Assembly (NCBI RefSeq): GCF_002803065.1
Contig: NZ_NNBL01000019.1
Coordinates: 62,001 to 126,000, forward strand
Source of the DNA: Streptomyces sp. CB01635
Lineage (GTDB): Bacteria; Actinomycetota; Actinomycetes; Streptomycetales; Streptomycetaceae
DNA length: 64,000 bases
Reading direction: 5' to 3'
Shown here: one piece after another, positions 1-7,658 of the stretch
Layout of the letters: each line of letters opens with the position of its first letter
How positions within the stretch are numbered: the first letter of the stretch is position 1
Notes under the pieces: model-generated
The model's input: the letters and a program-made list of their open reading frames with translations, nothing else
Told to the model about the DNA's origin: nothing
Databases searched by the model: none
Program-made: the position numbers and the translations under genes

Positions 1-285
1 GCCGACGAAGCGCGAGTAGTCCGACCAGTTCATACCGAACTGGAACTCCTGCACGATGCCGGTCACGACACCCATGGCGATGTTGATCAGGAAGAGCTTT
101 CCCCAGAACTTGGTCGCCCGGAGGTAGTGCTCCTTGCCCGTCCGCACCCAGGCCGTCTCGAGGATCGCCGTCAGCGCGGCGAGCGAGATGGTCAGGGGGA
201 CAAAAAGGAAGTGATAGACGGTCGTGATGCCGAACTGCCATCGCGCCAGAGTTTCCGGCGCCAGAGCCATCAACGTCGGGTCCAC
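1..285 (-). CDS. cydA: Cytochrome bd oxidase subunit I, N-terminal part (cut by window edge)
   Basis: Quinol-oxidising, haem-bearing subunit of the membrane cytochrome bd terminal oxidase, used when oxygen is low. The 95 visible residues begin at a GTG preceded by TAAGGAG and match the family: ARWQFGITTVYHFLFVPLT contains His25, equivalent to the axial haem b595 ligand, followed by FWGKLFLINIAMGVVTG and the EFQFGMNWSDYS segment. The first two transmembrane helices are visible; the gene runs off the left edge. A Rex operator lies just upstream, which fits the known Rex control of cydABCD in S. coelicolor. Identification is secure; completeness of the gene cannot be judged. Confidence 0.95.
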   Translation of the reverse strand, partial: MDPTLMALAPETLARWQFGITTVYHFLFVPLTISLAALTAILETAWVRTGKEHYLRATKFWGKLFLINIAMGVVTGIVQEFQFGMNWSDYSRFVG

Positions 286-367
286 TGCGTCATCTCCTTA
301 AGTCGCCGTGGTCCAGCGGCAATTTGCCCCTTTAATCCCACTGCTCTCCGGATCAACCGGGCACGCT

Positions 368-383
368 TGTGAAAGCGTTCACA
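368..383. promoter_or_regulatory. Rex operator (ROP) upstream of cydA
   Basis: TGTGAAAGCGTTCACA is a near-perfect 16-bp inverted repeat that differs at one position from the published Rex consensus TGTGAACGCGTTCACA. A further TTCACAA half-site follows at 384-390. It lies about 83 bp upstream of the cydA GTG. Rex is the NADH/NAD+ sensor that represses cyd genes in S. coelicolor; binding here is inferred. Confidence 0.85.
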
Positions 384-420
384 TTCACAAGCATTATGTA
401 CTACCGGCTCCGGACAGCAG

Positions 421-437
421 AAGGGGGGTCCCCCCTT
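421..437 (-). terminator. Possible terminator after the aminotransferase gene
   Basis: A run of six G and six C separated by one base, flanked by AA and TT, forms an inverted repeat 49 bp beyond the stop of the leftward aminotransferase gene. The loop is very short and there is no long T-run, so termination is only a suggestion. Confidence 0.4.
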
Positions 438-485
438 ACTCCGGGGAACCCCCACCGCGCTACGGAGCGGCCGCAGCCGCCCGGT

Positions 486-1565
486 CTACAGCTCCTTGCG
501 GAACGCCGCCGCCGTGTTCAGGAAGACGTCGTTAGCCTCGGTCTCCGCGATCGTGGCCCGCATCCCCTCGCCGGCGAACGGCCGCACGACCACACCGGCC
601 TGCTCGCACGCCGCGGCGAAGTCCGCCGTGCGCTCCCCCAGACGCAGCCACACGAAGTTCGCGTGCGTCTCGGGCACGGTCCAGCCCTGCCCCCGCAGCG
701 CCTCGACCACGCGATTGCGCTCGCACACCAGCGAGCCCACCCGGCCGAGCAGCTCGTCCTCGGCCCGCAGCGAGGCGACCGCCGCGTCCTGCGCGAGCTG
801 GCTCACGCCGAACGGCACCGCCGTCTTGCGCAGCGCGGCCGCCACCGGCTCATGGGCGATGGCGAAGCCGACCCGCAGGCCCGCGAGCCCGTACGCCTTG
901 GAGAACGTCCGCAGCACGGCGACATTCGGACGGTCCCGGTAGATCTGGACGCCGTCCGGCACCTCGGCGTCACGGATGAACTCGCGGTACGCCTCGTCGA
1001 GCACGACCAGGACGTCGCTCGGGACCCGGTCCAGGAACCGCTCGAGCTCGGCCCGGCGCACCACCGTGCCGGTCGGGTTGTTCGGGTTGCACACGAAGAT
1101 CAGGCGCGTGCGGTCGGTGATCGCGTCGGCCATCGCGTCGAGGTCGTGGACCTCACCGGACGTCAGCGGCACCTCCACCGCCTTGGCACCGCTGATCTGC
1201 GTGATGATCGGGTACGCCTCGAAGGACCGCCAGGCGTAGATGACCTCGTCGCCGGGGCCGCTGGTCGCCTGGAGCAGCTGCTGCGCGACCCCGACCGAGC
1301 CGGTGCCCGTGGCCAGGTGCGTGACCGGCACCGCGAATCGTTCCGCCAGCTCGTTCATCAGCCCGGTGCAGGCCATGTCCGGGTAGCGGTTGAAGGAACC
1401 GGCCGCCGCGACGGCACTCTCCATCACGCCGGGAAGCGGCGGATAGGGGTTCTCGTTCGAGGACAGCTTGTACGCCACCGGCCCCCCGGCCGCGGCAGCC
1501 TTGCCCGGCTTGTAGGTGGGAATACCCTCCAGCTCGGCACGCAGCTTGGGGCTCGTCTCGCTCAC
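486..1565 (-). CDS. hisC: HisC-type PLP aminotransferase (histidinol-phosphate / aromatic amino acid)
   Basis: Fold-type I PLP aminotransferase of 359 residues. The product begins VSETSPKLRAELEGIP at a GTG with GAGGAGGA eight bases upstream; longer in-frame starts at 1631 and 1589 have poorer support. KLSSNENPYPPLP is the substrate-binding N-terminal motif, CNPNNPTG (159-166) and DEAYREF (190-196) contact PLP, and FSKAYGLAGLRVGF carries the Schiff-base Lys223. Because this copy stands alone, away from any his operon, it could act on aromatic amino acids, phenylalanine or histidinol phosphate; the motifs alone do not decide. It lies between cydA (same direction) and a divergent LacI regulator. 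Confidence 0.88.
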   Translation of the reverse strand: MSETSPKLRAELEGIPTYKPGKAAAAGGPVAYKLSSNENPYPPLPGVMESAVAAAGSFNRYPDMACTGLMNELAERFAVPVTHLATGTGSVGVAQQLLQATSGPGDEVIYAWRSFEAYPIITQISGAKAVEVPLTSGEVHDLDAMADAITDRTRLIFVCNPNNPTGTVVRRAELERFLDRVPSDVLVVLDEAYREFIRDAEVPDGVQIYRDRPNVAVLRTFSKAYGLAGLRVGFAIAHEPVAAALRKTAVPFGVSQLAQDAAVASLRAEDELLGRVGSLVCERNRVVEALRGQGWTVPETHANFVWLRLGERTADFAAACEQAGVVVRPFAGEGMRATIAETEANDVFLNTAAAFRKEL

Positions 1566-1716
1566 CGCAGTCCTCCTCGCGACCACCATTTCAATACTGC
1601 TCACCTTAAGAGGATTCGCGGCAGACCCCAATGGCCCGGGGCCCTCGACCTGCCGGGTGGCCGTCCGACACCACCCATGACGACTGCCGCGGACCTCCCA
1701 GAGGCGTACGGAGGAG

Positions 1717-1734
1717 GGGGAGCGCTCCCCTTTT
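1717..1734 (+). terminator. Perfect 14-bp palindrome plus T4
   Basis: GGGGAGCGCTCCCC is followed by TTTT in the gap between the divergent aminotransferase and LacI genes. It looks like a rightward intrinsic terminator but no rightward gene ends before it, so it may instead block stray or antisense transcription, or be an operator. Confidence 0.35.
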
Positions 1735-1925
1735 CAGTGCGCGCCGGTAGCTCGCGCCGTGGCGCGCATCCCCCGTGAAGGTGAGTTGAGACCTACTCGC
1801 AACATCACCGACTTGGCAGGCCCACGCGCGCCGACAAGTGACCTCCTGGCGTCGATACGCTCAACTCCCTTGATTTCCAAGGTCATTGACTCGCTCTGGC
1901 CATGCAGAAACGTGCCTGTCAACGC

Positions 1926-1937
1926 GTGCATATGCAC
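1926..1937. promoter_or_regulatory. Operator-like palindrome before the LacI gene
   Basis: GTGCATATGCAC is a perfect 12-bp palindrome centred about 46 bp upstream of the LacI-family start codon. LacI-family regulators often bind an even-length palindrome at their own promoter, so autoregulation is a reasonable inference. The rest of 1566-1977 shows no gene. Confidence 0.5.
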
Positions 1938-1977
1938 TCACGCCGCCCCGCCACATGAGCCCTACTATCGGCTCGCC

Positions 1978-3090
1978 ATGACAGCAGCAGGGAAGCACCA
2001 GGTGAGCCGGGCAGAGACCACCCGCCGGGGCACCCGGCAGGTGCGGGCGGGCATCAGAGACGTTGCCGCCGCCGCCGGGGTCTCCATCACGACTGTCTCC
2101 GATGCGCTCAACGGTAAGGGACGGCTCCCGGACGCCACCCGACGCCATGTCCGCGAGGTCGCCGACCGGTTGGGCTATCGCCCCTCCGCGGCGGCCCGAA
2201 CGCTCCGTACCGGAAAGTCGGGCCTGATCGGCCTGACCGTCACGACCTACGGGGATGAACCTTTCACTTTCACCGAATTCGCGTACTTCGCGGAAATGGC
2301 GAGAGCCGCCACCTCGGCGGCGCTCGCCCGCGGGTACGCCTTAGTCATCCTGCCCGCCACCTCACGCCATGACGTCTGGTCGAACGTCGCTCTCGACGGC
2401 ACCGTCGTCATCGACCCCTCCGACCACGACCCGGTGGTCACCGAGCTGGTCCGCCAAGGCCTGCCCGTCGTCTCCGACGGACGCCCCGCCGGCACGCTCC
2501 CCGTCACCGCCTGGGTCGACAACGACCACGAGGCCGCCGTCCTCGGCATCCTCGACCACCTCGCCGCCGCGGGGGCCCGCCGCATCGGACTGCTCACCGG
2601 CACGACCACGGACACGTACACCCATCTGTCCACCTCCGCGTACCTGCACTGGTGCGAGCGGATCGGGCAGGAACCCGTGTACGAGTCCTATCCCGCGCAC
2701 GACCCGTGCGCGGGGGCCGTCGCCGCCGACCGGCTCCTGGCCCGCCCCGACCGGCCCGACGCCGTGTACGGACTCTTCGACCCCAACGGCACGGACCTGC
2801 TCGCCGCCGCCCGCCGGTACGGCCTGCGCGTCCCCGAGGACCTGCTGCTCGTCTGCTGCAGCGAATCGACCGTCTACGCCACCACGGAACCGCCCATCAC
2901 GACCCTCTCGCTCAAGCCCCGGCGCATCGGCACCGCGGTCGTCCAACTACTGATCGACGCCATCGAAGGGGTTGAATCGGACCAGCCGGTCGAGCAGGTG
3001 ATACCGACGGAACTCATCGTCCGGACCTCGTCCCAGCGCCGTCCGCCCCGCACGAAGGTCAGCCCGCCCCGCTCCCCGGGACACGGCTGA
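1978..3090 (+). CDS. LacI-family transcriptional regulator
   Basis: DNA-binding repressor-type protein of 370 residues. The N-terminal helix-turn-helix and hinge are clear: GIRDVAAAAGVSITTVSDALNGKGRLPDATRRHVREVADRLGYRPSAAARTLRTGKSG. The remainder is a periplasmic-binding-protein-like ligand domain, with WVDNDHEAAVLGILDHL, a GPLF-like VYGLFDPNGTDLLAAARRYGLRVPEDL segment and the typical end TTLSLKPRRIGTAVVQLLIDAIEG. The ligand is unknown. A GTG eight codons in (VSRAETTR) is an alternative start. It is transcribed away from the aminotransferase gene and has a palindromic candidate operator at 1926. Confidence 0.9.
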   Translation: MTAAGKHQVSRAETTRRGTRQVRAGIRDVAAAAGVSITTVSDALNGKGRLPDATRRHVREVADRLGYRPSAAARTLRTGKSGLIGLTVTTYGDEPFTFTEFAYFAEMARAATSAALARGYALVILPATSRHDVWSNVALDGTVVIDPSDHDPVVTELVRQGLPVVSDGRPAGTLPVTAWVDNDHEAAVLGILDHLAAAGARRIGLLTGTTTDTYTHLSTSAYLHWCERIGQEPVYESYPAHDPCAGAVAADRLLARPDRPDAVYGLFDPNGTDLLAAARRYGLRVPEDLLLVCCSESTVYATTEPPITTLSLKPRRIGTAVVQLLIDAIEGVESDQPVEQVIPTELIVRTSSQRRPPRTKVSPPRSPGHG

Positions 3091-3098
3091 ACGACGGC

Positions 3099-3130
3099 TT
3101 CCGGGTGGTCACCCCGAAGACCACCCGGAA
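3099..3130. terminator. Hairpin after the LacI regulator
   Basis: TTCCGGGTGGTC and GACCACCCGGAA (3099-3110 and 3119-3130) form a perfect 12-bp stem with an 8-base loop, nine bases past the LacI-gene stop codon. There is no T-run on the plus strand. Confidence 0.6.
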
Positions 3131-3308
3131 AAGCCCGTACCAATTCGGGAGAAAAGCACGGTGAACAGCCGCCCGGATCCGATTCACCACCCCTGGTGCA
3201 TCACACAGCGCGAGCCGCATTCCTATGATGGGCGCACGACACCGCGGGCGGCTGCGACCAGGCAGTCCGATCGGGTGCAGAGGCGGCGCAATGGTGGTGG
3301 AGGGGTCG

Positions 3309-4505
3309 ATGACTCAGGGGGCCGGTCAGGGACCCGAGGTGCGCACGGCGACGTTGCGCGACTTCCGCGTTCCGGCGTACGTCCATGACGTACCGGAGTA
3401 CGTCCAGGAGCCCGGCCACGACCCCGCTCCGCCCGCCTCTGCCGCGCGCGCGCAGGCGGAGCCGGATCCCGCTCACCAGGAGCCGCCGTACCCATCGGCG
3501 TCGTACCCATCGGCGTCGCACCCGGAGCCCTCTTACGCGGAGCCGTCCCCTCAGGACCCCGCGTTCGACCAGCCCGACGGGTACACGCCCACCCAGCGCG
3601 ACCTGCCGGTCATCAACCGCGGTGACACGGTCCAGGTGCAGATCGACACCGAGCCCGCGCCCCGTCCCGCCGAGGGGCTCGGCCCGCTGTACGTCGTCGG
3701 CGACGTGCACGGCTACCTCGACGAGCTGATCGCGGCCCTGTACGAGCAGGGCCTCATCGACGCCGAGAGCAGCTGGTCGGCCGGCACCGCCCGACTCTGG
3801 TTCCTCGGCGACTTCACCGACCGCGGGCCCGACGGCATCGGTGTCATCGACCTCGTGATGCGCCTGTCCGCGGAGGCCGCGGCCGCCGGCGGCTACTGCA
3901 AGGCCCTCATGGGCAACCACGAACTGCTCCTGCTCGGCGCCAAGCGCTTCGGCGACACCCCGGTCAACTCGGGCGCCGGCACTGCCACTTTCCAGGCGGC
4001 CTGGCTGCTCAACGGCGGGCAGAAGTCGGACATGGACCGCCTCCAGGACGTCCATCTCCAGTGGATGTCCCGGCTCGACGCGATCGAGCTGGAGGACGAC
4101 CACCTCCTGATGCACTCCGACACGACCTCGTACCTCGACTACGGCGACTCGATCGAGGCGGTCAACGACACGGTCCGCGAGACCCTCACGCGTAACGACG
4201 CGGACGAGTGCTGGGACCTCTTCCGCAAATTCACCAAGCGCTTCGCGTTCCGCGACGAATCCGGACCCGAAGCCGTGGGTGAGCTCCTCGACACCTACGG
4301 CGGCGCGCGCGTCGTCCACGGCCACAGCCCCATCCCGTACCTCCTCGGCGAGGTAGGCACCGAGGACGCGGCGGACGGGTCCGAGGACAGCCGCCCGCAG
4401 ATCGAGGGCCCGCATGTGTACGCGGGCGGGCGGGCGATCGCGATGGACGGCGGAGTGACCATGGCCGGAAAGTTGCTGGTCCAGCAACTCCCCATGGATA
4501 GCTAG
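3309..4505 (+). CDS. Calcineurin-like metallophosphatase (PPP/ApaH-like)
   Basis: Cytoplasmic phosphoesterase of 398 residues. After a disordered Pro/Ser/Ala-rich N-terminus with short PSYPSASYPSAS repeats (about 45-95), the catalytic domain carries all metal-binding motifs in order: VVGDVHG, LGDFTDRGPDG, MGNHELLLLG and VVHGHSP, the pattern of PPP-type Ser/Thr phosphatases and diadenosine-tetraphosphate hydrolases. The start MTQGAGQG follows GGTGGAGGGG; an upstream in-frame ATG at 3291 would add six residues and lacks its own ribosome site. Substrate (phosphoprotein or dinucleotide) cannot be told from the sequence. Confidence 0.88.
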   Translation: MTQGAGQGPEVRTATLRDFRVPAYVHDVPEYVQEPGHDPAPPASAARAQAEPDPAHQEPPYPSASYPSASHPEPSYAEPSPQDPAFDQPDGYTPTQRDLPVINRGDTVQVQIDTEPAPRPAEGLGPLYVVGDVHGYLDELIAALYEQGLIDAESSWSAGTARLWFLGDFTDRGPDGIGVIDLVMRLSAEAAAAGGYCKALMGNHELLLLGAKRFGDTPVNSGAGTATFQAAWLLNGGQKSDMDRLQDVHLQWMSRLDAIELEDDHLLMHSDTTSYLDYGDSIEAVNDTVRETLTRNDADECWDLFRKFTKRFAFRDESGPEAVGELLDTYGGARVVHGHSPIPYLLGEVGTEDAADGSEDSRPQIEGPHVYAGGRAIAMDGGVTMAGKLLVQQLPMDS

Positions 4506-4694
4506 GCGTTCCCCGGGCAGGCGCACCGAACGGGGGCTCAGTCCGGCCACCGGGCCGAATTCGGGAAACCCCCTGTCACCGCGTGCCGTCACCGCTCTAC
4601 CATCGGCTTATCCGTAGCAGGCTCCCCTCCGGTTCTGCCCGACGGCTCGTACCCACGCGAGCCCCCAAGCCCTACGGAGCATCGGGGGATGCAC

Positions 4695-5561
4695 ATGAAC
4701 AGCGCTCCGCACCTGCTGAACGAGGACCGCCCCGAGTTCGAGCGGATCCTCGATGATGCGCTGCGTACCGCACCGGACCGCCCTGATCTCGCCGAAGTGG
4801 GTCAGCGGCTCAACCCCGAACAACTGCGCACCATGGCGCTCAACGCCACCGCACTGATCACGGCCGCCGCCGCGACCGAGTACCAGAACTACGTGAAGGT
4901 CCGCGCCGACCTGCGCGCCTCGCCCCGGCCCGTGCGTCCGCTGCGCGAAGGAGAGAGCGCGGCGGAATCCGGCGGCGGAGCGATCGGCCTGGCTGCCACC
5001 GTGGGCGAGGTGGCGGAGACCACTGGCGCCGGCGTCATAGCCGTCGTCGCGGTGCTCGCCCCCGTGCTCGCCGGGACGGCCGCCGCGATCTTCCTGCTCG
5101 TCGGCTACATCCTGAAGATGCTCGATCCGGAACCGGCGTTCGCCCAGACCCTGTTGACGGCCGGCTGGGTGTTCGGCGCGCTCACTGTGGCGGGCATCCT
5201 CGTCGCCGCAGTGGGCCTGCTGCTCACCGCTCTGCGCAACGGCTCGACGTCCTTGCAGGCCGGTGCGCACACCGAGTCGAACGAGGAGGTGGACCGGGCC
5301 AGGGAAGCCTGGTGCCTCGTGCTCCTGGAGCGCGGCATCCTGCCGTTCCTCCGGGAGGCGCTCGCGGAACCACCGCCGGCCCCCGCCAATCGCGGGGGCG
5401 GCCCCGGAGCAGCGGGCCGCATGCCGCACCTCGGGTACAACAGGCCCGGGTTCAGCAGCCCGGGCACCGACGGCGGCTCCCCTGCGGGCCCGCGCCCGAC
5501 GTACTCGAGCCCGGACTTCACAAGCCCCGACTTCGGAGGCCCGGACCACAAGCCGGAATAG
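4695..5561 (+). CDS. Hypothetical two-helix membrane protein with Pro/Gly/Ser-rich tail
   Basis: Protein of 288 residues that I do not assign to a function. Residues 1-90 are soluble and helical. Two strongly hydrophobic helices follow: a V-I-A-V-V-A-V-L-A-type segment running into FLLVGYIL, then WVFGALTVAGILVAAVGLLLTAL. The C-terminal 60 residues are low complexity, with repeated S/F-S/T-SP motifs (GFSSPG, YSSPDFTSPDFGGPD). The ATG at 4689 is in frame but has no spacing to the GGGGG, so 4695 was chosen. It is convergent with thiC and separated from it by a hairpin. Confidence 0.75.
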   Translation: MNSAPHLLNEDRPEFERILDDALRTAPDRPDLAEVGQRLNPEQLRTMALNATALITAAAATEYQNYVKVRADLRASPRPVRPLREGESAAESGGGAIGLAATVGEVAETTGAGVIAVVAVLAPVLAGTAAAIFLLVGYILKMLDPEPAFAQTLLTAGWVFGALTVAGILVAAVGLLLTALRNGSTSLQAGAHTESNEEVDRAREAWCLVLLERGILPFLREALAEPPPAPANRGGGPGAAGRMPHLGYNRPGFSSPGTDGGSPAGPRPTYSSPDFTSPDFGGPDHKPE

Positions 5562-5588
5562 GCCGACAGTCGTTGGCCCCGGAACACC

Positions 5589-5623
5589 CTGTCCACCGGC
5601 CGCGAAAGGCGACCGGTGGACAG
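5589..5623. terminator. Bidirectional hairpin between the membrane protein gene and thiC
   Basis: CTGTCCACCGG and CCGGTGGACAG (5589-5599 and 5613-5623) are perfect 11-bp arms around a 13-base loop in the convergent gap. No T-run is present. Confidence 0.6.
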
Positions 5624-5653
5624 CGCGCGGCGCCCGCACGGGCGTGGGCGAGG

Positions 5654-7438
5654 TCAGTCCGCGATCGGCAGATAGACCCGGTTGCCCGCGGCGGCGAACT
5701 CCTTGGACTTCTCCGCCATGCCCTCCTCGATCTCACTCTTCGTCCCGCCGTGCTGCCGGCGGATGTCCTGGGAGATCTTCATCGAGCAGAACTTCGGCCC
5801 GCACATCGAGCAGAAGTGGGCCGTCTTCGCCGGTTCGGCCGGGAGCGTCTCGTCGTGGAACTCCCGTGCCGTGTCCGGGTCGAGGGCCAGATTGAACTGG
5901 TCCTCCCAGCGGAACTCGAACCGCGCGTCGGAGAGCGCGTCGTCCCAGTCCTGGGCGCCCGGGTGTCCCTTGGCGAGGTCCGCAGCGTGGGCCGCGATCT
6001 TGTAGGTGATGACGCCGGTCTTGACGTCGTCCCTGTTCGGCAGGCCCAGATGCTCCTTGGGCGTGACGTAGCAGAGCATGGCCGTCCCCCACCACGCGAT
6101 CATCGCGGCTCCGATGCCGGAGGTGATGTGGTCGTACGCGGGGGCGATGTCGGTCGTCAGCGGGCCGAGTGTGTAGAAGGGCGCCTCCTCGCACACCTCC
6201 TGCTGAAGGTCGATGTTCTCCTTGATCTTGTGCATCGGGACGTGCCCGGGGCCCTCGATCATCGTCTGGACGTTGAAGCTCTTCGCGATCGTGTTGAGCT
6301 CGCCGAGCGTCTTCAGCTCGGCGAACTGCGCCTCGTCGTTGGCGTCCGCGATCGAGCCGGGCCGCAGGCCGTCACCCAGCGAGTACGTGACGTCGTACGC
6401 CGCGAGGATCTCGCAGAGCTCCGCGAAGTTCTCGTAGAGGAAGCTCTCCTTGTGGTGCGCCAGGCACCAGGCAGCCGTGATCGAACCGCCGCGCGAGACG
6501 ATGCCCGTCTTGCGGTTCGCGGTGAGCGGGACGTACGGCAGCCGCACACCGGCGTGGACCGTCATGTAGTCCACGCCCTGCTCGGCCTGCTCGATGACCG
6601 TGTCCTTGTAGATCTCCCAGGTCAGCTCCTCGGCGCGGCCGTCGACCTTCTCCAGCGCCTGGTAGAGCGGCACCGTGCCGATCGGGACGGGGGAGTTGCG
6701 CAGGACCCATTCGCGCGTGGTGTGGATGTTGCGGCCGGTGGAGAGGTCCATGACAGTGTCGGCGCCCCAGCGGGTCGCCCAGGTCATCTTCTCCACCTCC
6801 TCCTCGATCGACGAAGTGACCGCGGAATTGCCGATGTTGGCGTTGACCTTCACCAGGAACCGCTTGCCGATGATCATCGGCTCGATCTCCGGGTGATTGA
6901 CGTTGGCCGGCAGGACCGCGCGGCCCGCGGCGATCTCCTCACGGACGACCTCGGGCTCCACGTTCTCCCGTATGGCCACGTACTCCATCTCGGGCGTGAC
7001 CTCCCCGCGCCTGGCGTACGCGAGTTGGGTCACCGCCCGGCCGTCCCGCCCGCGACGAGGCTGGCGGGGGCGGCCGGGGAAGACCGCGTCGAGGTTGCGC
7101 AGGCCGCCACGCGGAGAGGTGTGCTTGATGCCGTCGTCCTCGGGGCGGACCGGGCGGCCCGAGTACTCCTCGGTGTCACCGCGGCCGACGATCCAGTTCT
7201 CCCGCAGCGGGGCAAGGCCCCTGCGGACGTCGGTGTCGACACTCGGATCGGTGTACGGCCCGGACGTGTCGTAGAGCGTGACCGCCGTGCCGTTGGTGAG
7301 GTGCACCTGGCGGACCGGCACCTGGAGGTCGGGGCGTGAGCCCGTGACGTACCCCTTGTGCCAGCCGATGGACTTCCCGGCCTCGCCCGTCTCTGCGGAC
7401 AGGTTGGAGGCAGGCGTGCGTGCGTCCGATGTGGTCAT
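5654..7438 (-). CDS. thiC: Phosphomethylpyrimidine synthase ThiC
   Basis: Radical-SAM enzyme converting aminoimidazole ribotide to hydroxymethylpyrimidine phosphate in thiamine synthesis. The 594-residue product has the family's usual length and shows MTVHAGVRLPYVPLT, the GSI/LGDGLRPGSIADA stretch, MIEGPGHVPMHKIKENI and, near the end, the atypical C-terminal cluster motif C-S-M-C-G-P-K-F-C (Cys543, 546, 551) that binds the 4Fe-4S cluster. The ATG start is directly preceded by a TPP riboswitch on the same strand, so expression should fall when thiamine pyrophosphate is high. It reads toward, and converges with, the membrane-protein gene. Confidence 0.98.
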   Translation of the reverse strand: MTTSDARTPASNLSAETGEAGKSIGWHKGYVTGSRPDLQVPVRQVHLTNGTAVTLYDTSGPYTDPSVDTDVRRGLAPLRENWIVGRGDTEEYSGRPVRPEDDGIKHTSPRGGLRNLDAVFPGRPRQPRRGRDGRAVTQLAYARRGEVTPEMEYVAIRENVEPEVVREEIAAGRAVLPANVNHPEIEPMIIGKRFLVKVNANIGNSAVTSSIEEEVEKMTWATRWGADTVMDLSTGRNIHTTREWVLRNSPVPIGTVPLYQALEKVDGRAEELTWEIYKDTVIEQAEQGVDYMTVHAGVRLPYVPLTANRKTGIVSRGGSITAAWCLAHHKESFLYENFAELCEILAAYDVTYSLGDGLRPGSIADANDEAQFAELKTLGELNTIAKSFNVQTMIEGPGHVPMHKIKENIDLQQEVCEEAPFYTLGPLTTDIAPAYDHITSGIGAAMIAWWGTAMLCYVTPKEHLGLPNRDDVKTGVITYKIAAHAADLAKGHPGAQDWDDALSDARFEFRWEDQFNLALDPDTAREFHDETLPAEPAKTAHFCSMCGPKFCSMKISQDIRRQHGGTKSEIEEGMAEKSKEFAAAGNRVYLPIAD

Positions 7439-7445
7439 GAGACCT

Positions 7446-7573
7446 ACTCCCTACGCCGGCATTACCCGGTAACAGGTTCGGCGGTCGACGCAGCGGCTTC
7501 CGTCGGGCGATGTTTCATGTGAAACATCGCCGAAGCGGAGGTCAGCGCCCTCTCAGCCCGGTGCTCCGAGCTC
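7446..7573 (-). promoter_or_regulatory. TPP riboswitch of thiC, with a parS palindrome in a helix
   Basis: Read leftward, the leader contains GGAGCACCGGGCTGAGAGGG (the GCUGAGA thi-box half) and, closer to thiC, ACCTGTTACCGGGTAATGCC followed by GGCGTAGGGAG (the ACCUGAUCUGGAUAAUGCC half). These are the conserved halves of the TPP aptamer. The optional P3-type extension between them is formed by an inverted repeat at 7506-7531 whose core is a one-mismatch parS site. The aptamer ends about seven bases before the thiC ATG, so control is probably by access to the ribosome site. Limits are approximate. Confidence 0.9.
7512..7525. other. parS-like site (one mismatch) inside the thiC riboswitch
   Basis: GTTTCATGTGAAAC differs from the Streptomyces parS GTTTCACGTGAAAC at one central base. 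Complementary flanks extend the repeat to 7506-7531. ParB spreading from parS organises the origin region; binding to this variant is inferred. Confidence 0.75.
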
Positions 7574-7658
7574 CCGCGTGTGCAAAGGTGCCCCCACGCT
7601 AGCGTCATTTCTGGCGTGCTGAACAGAGGGCCCCTGCCGTTCTTGCGATGATCGGGCG

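Noticed and set aside
369..1778. Long rightward open frame across the aminotransferase gene
   Set aside because: It is antisense to hisC, Arg/His-rich and without family resemblance: a high-GC shadow frame. Many such frames were left out.
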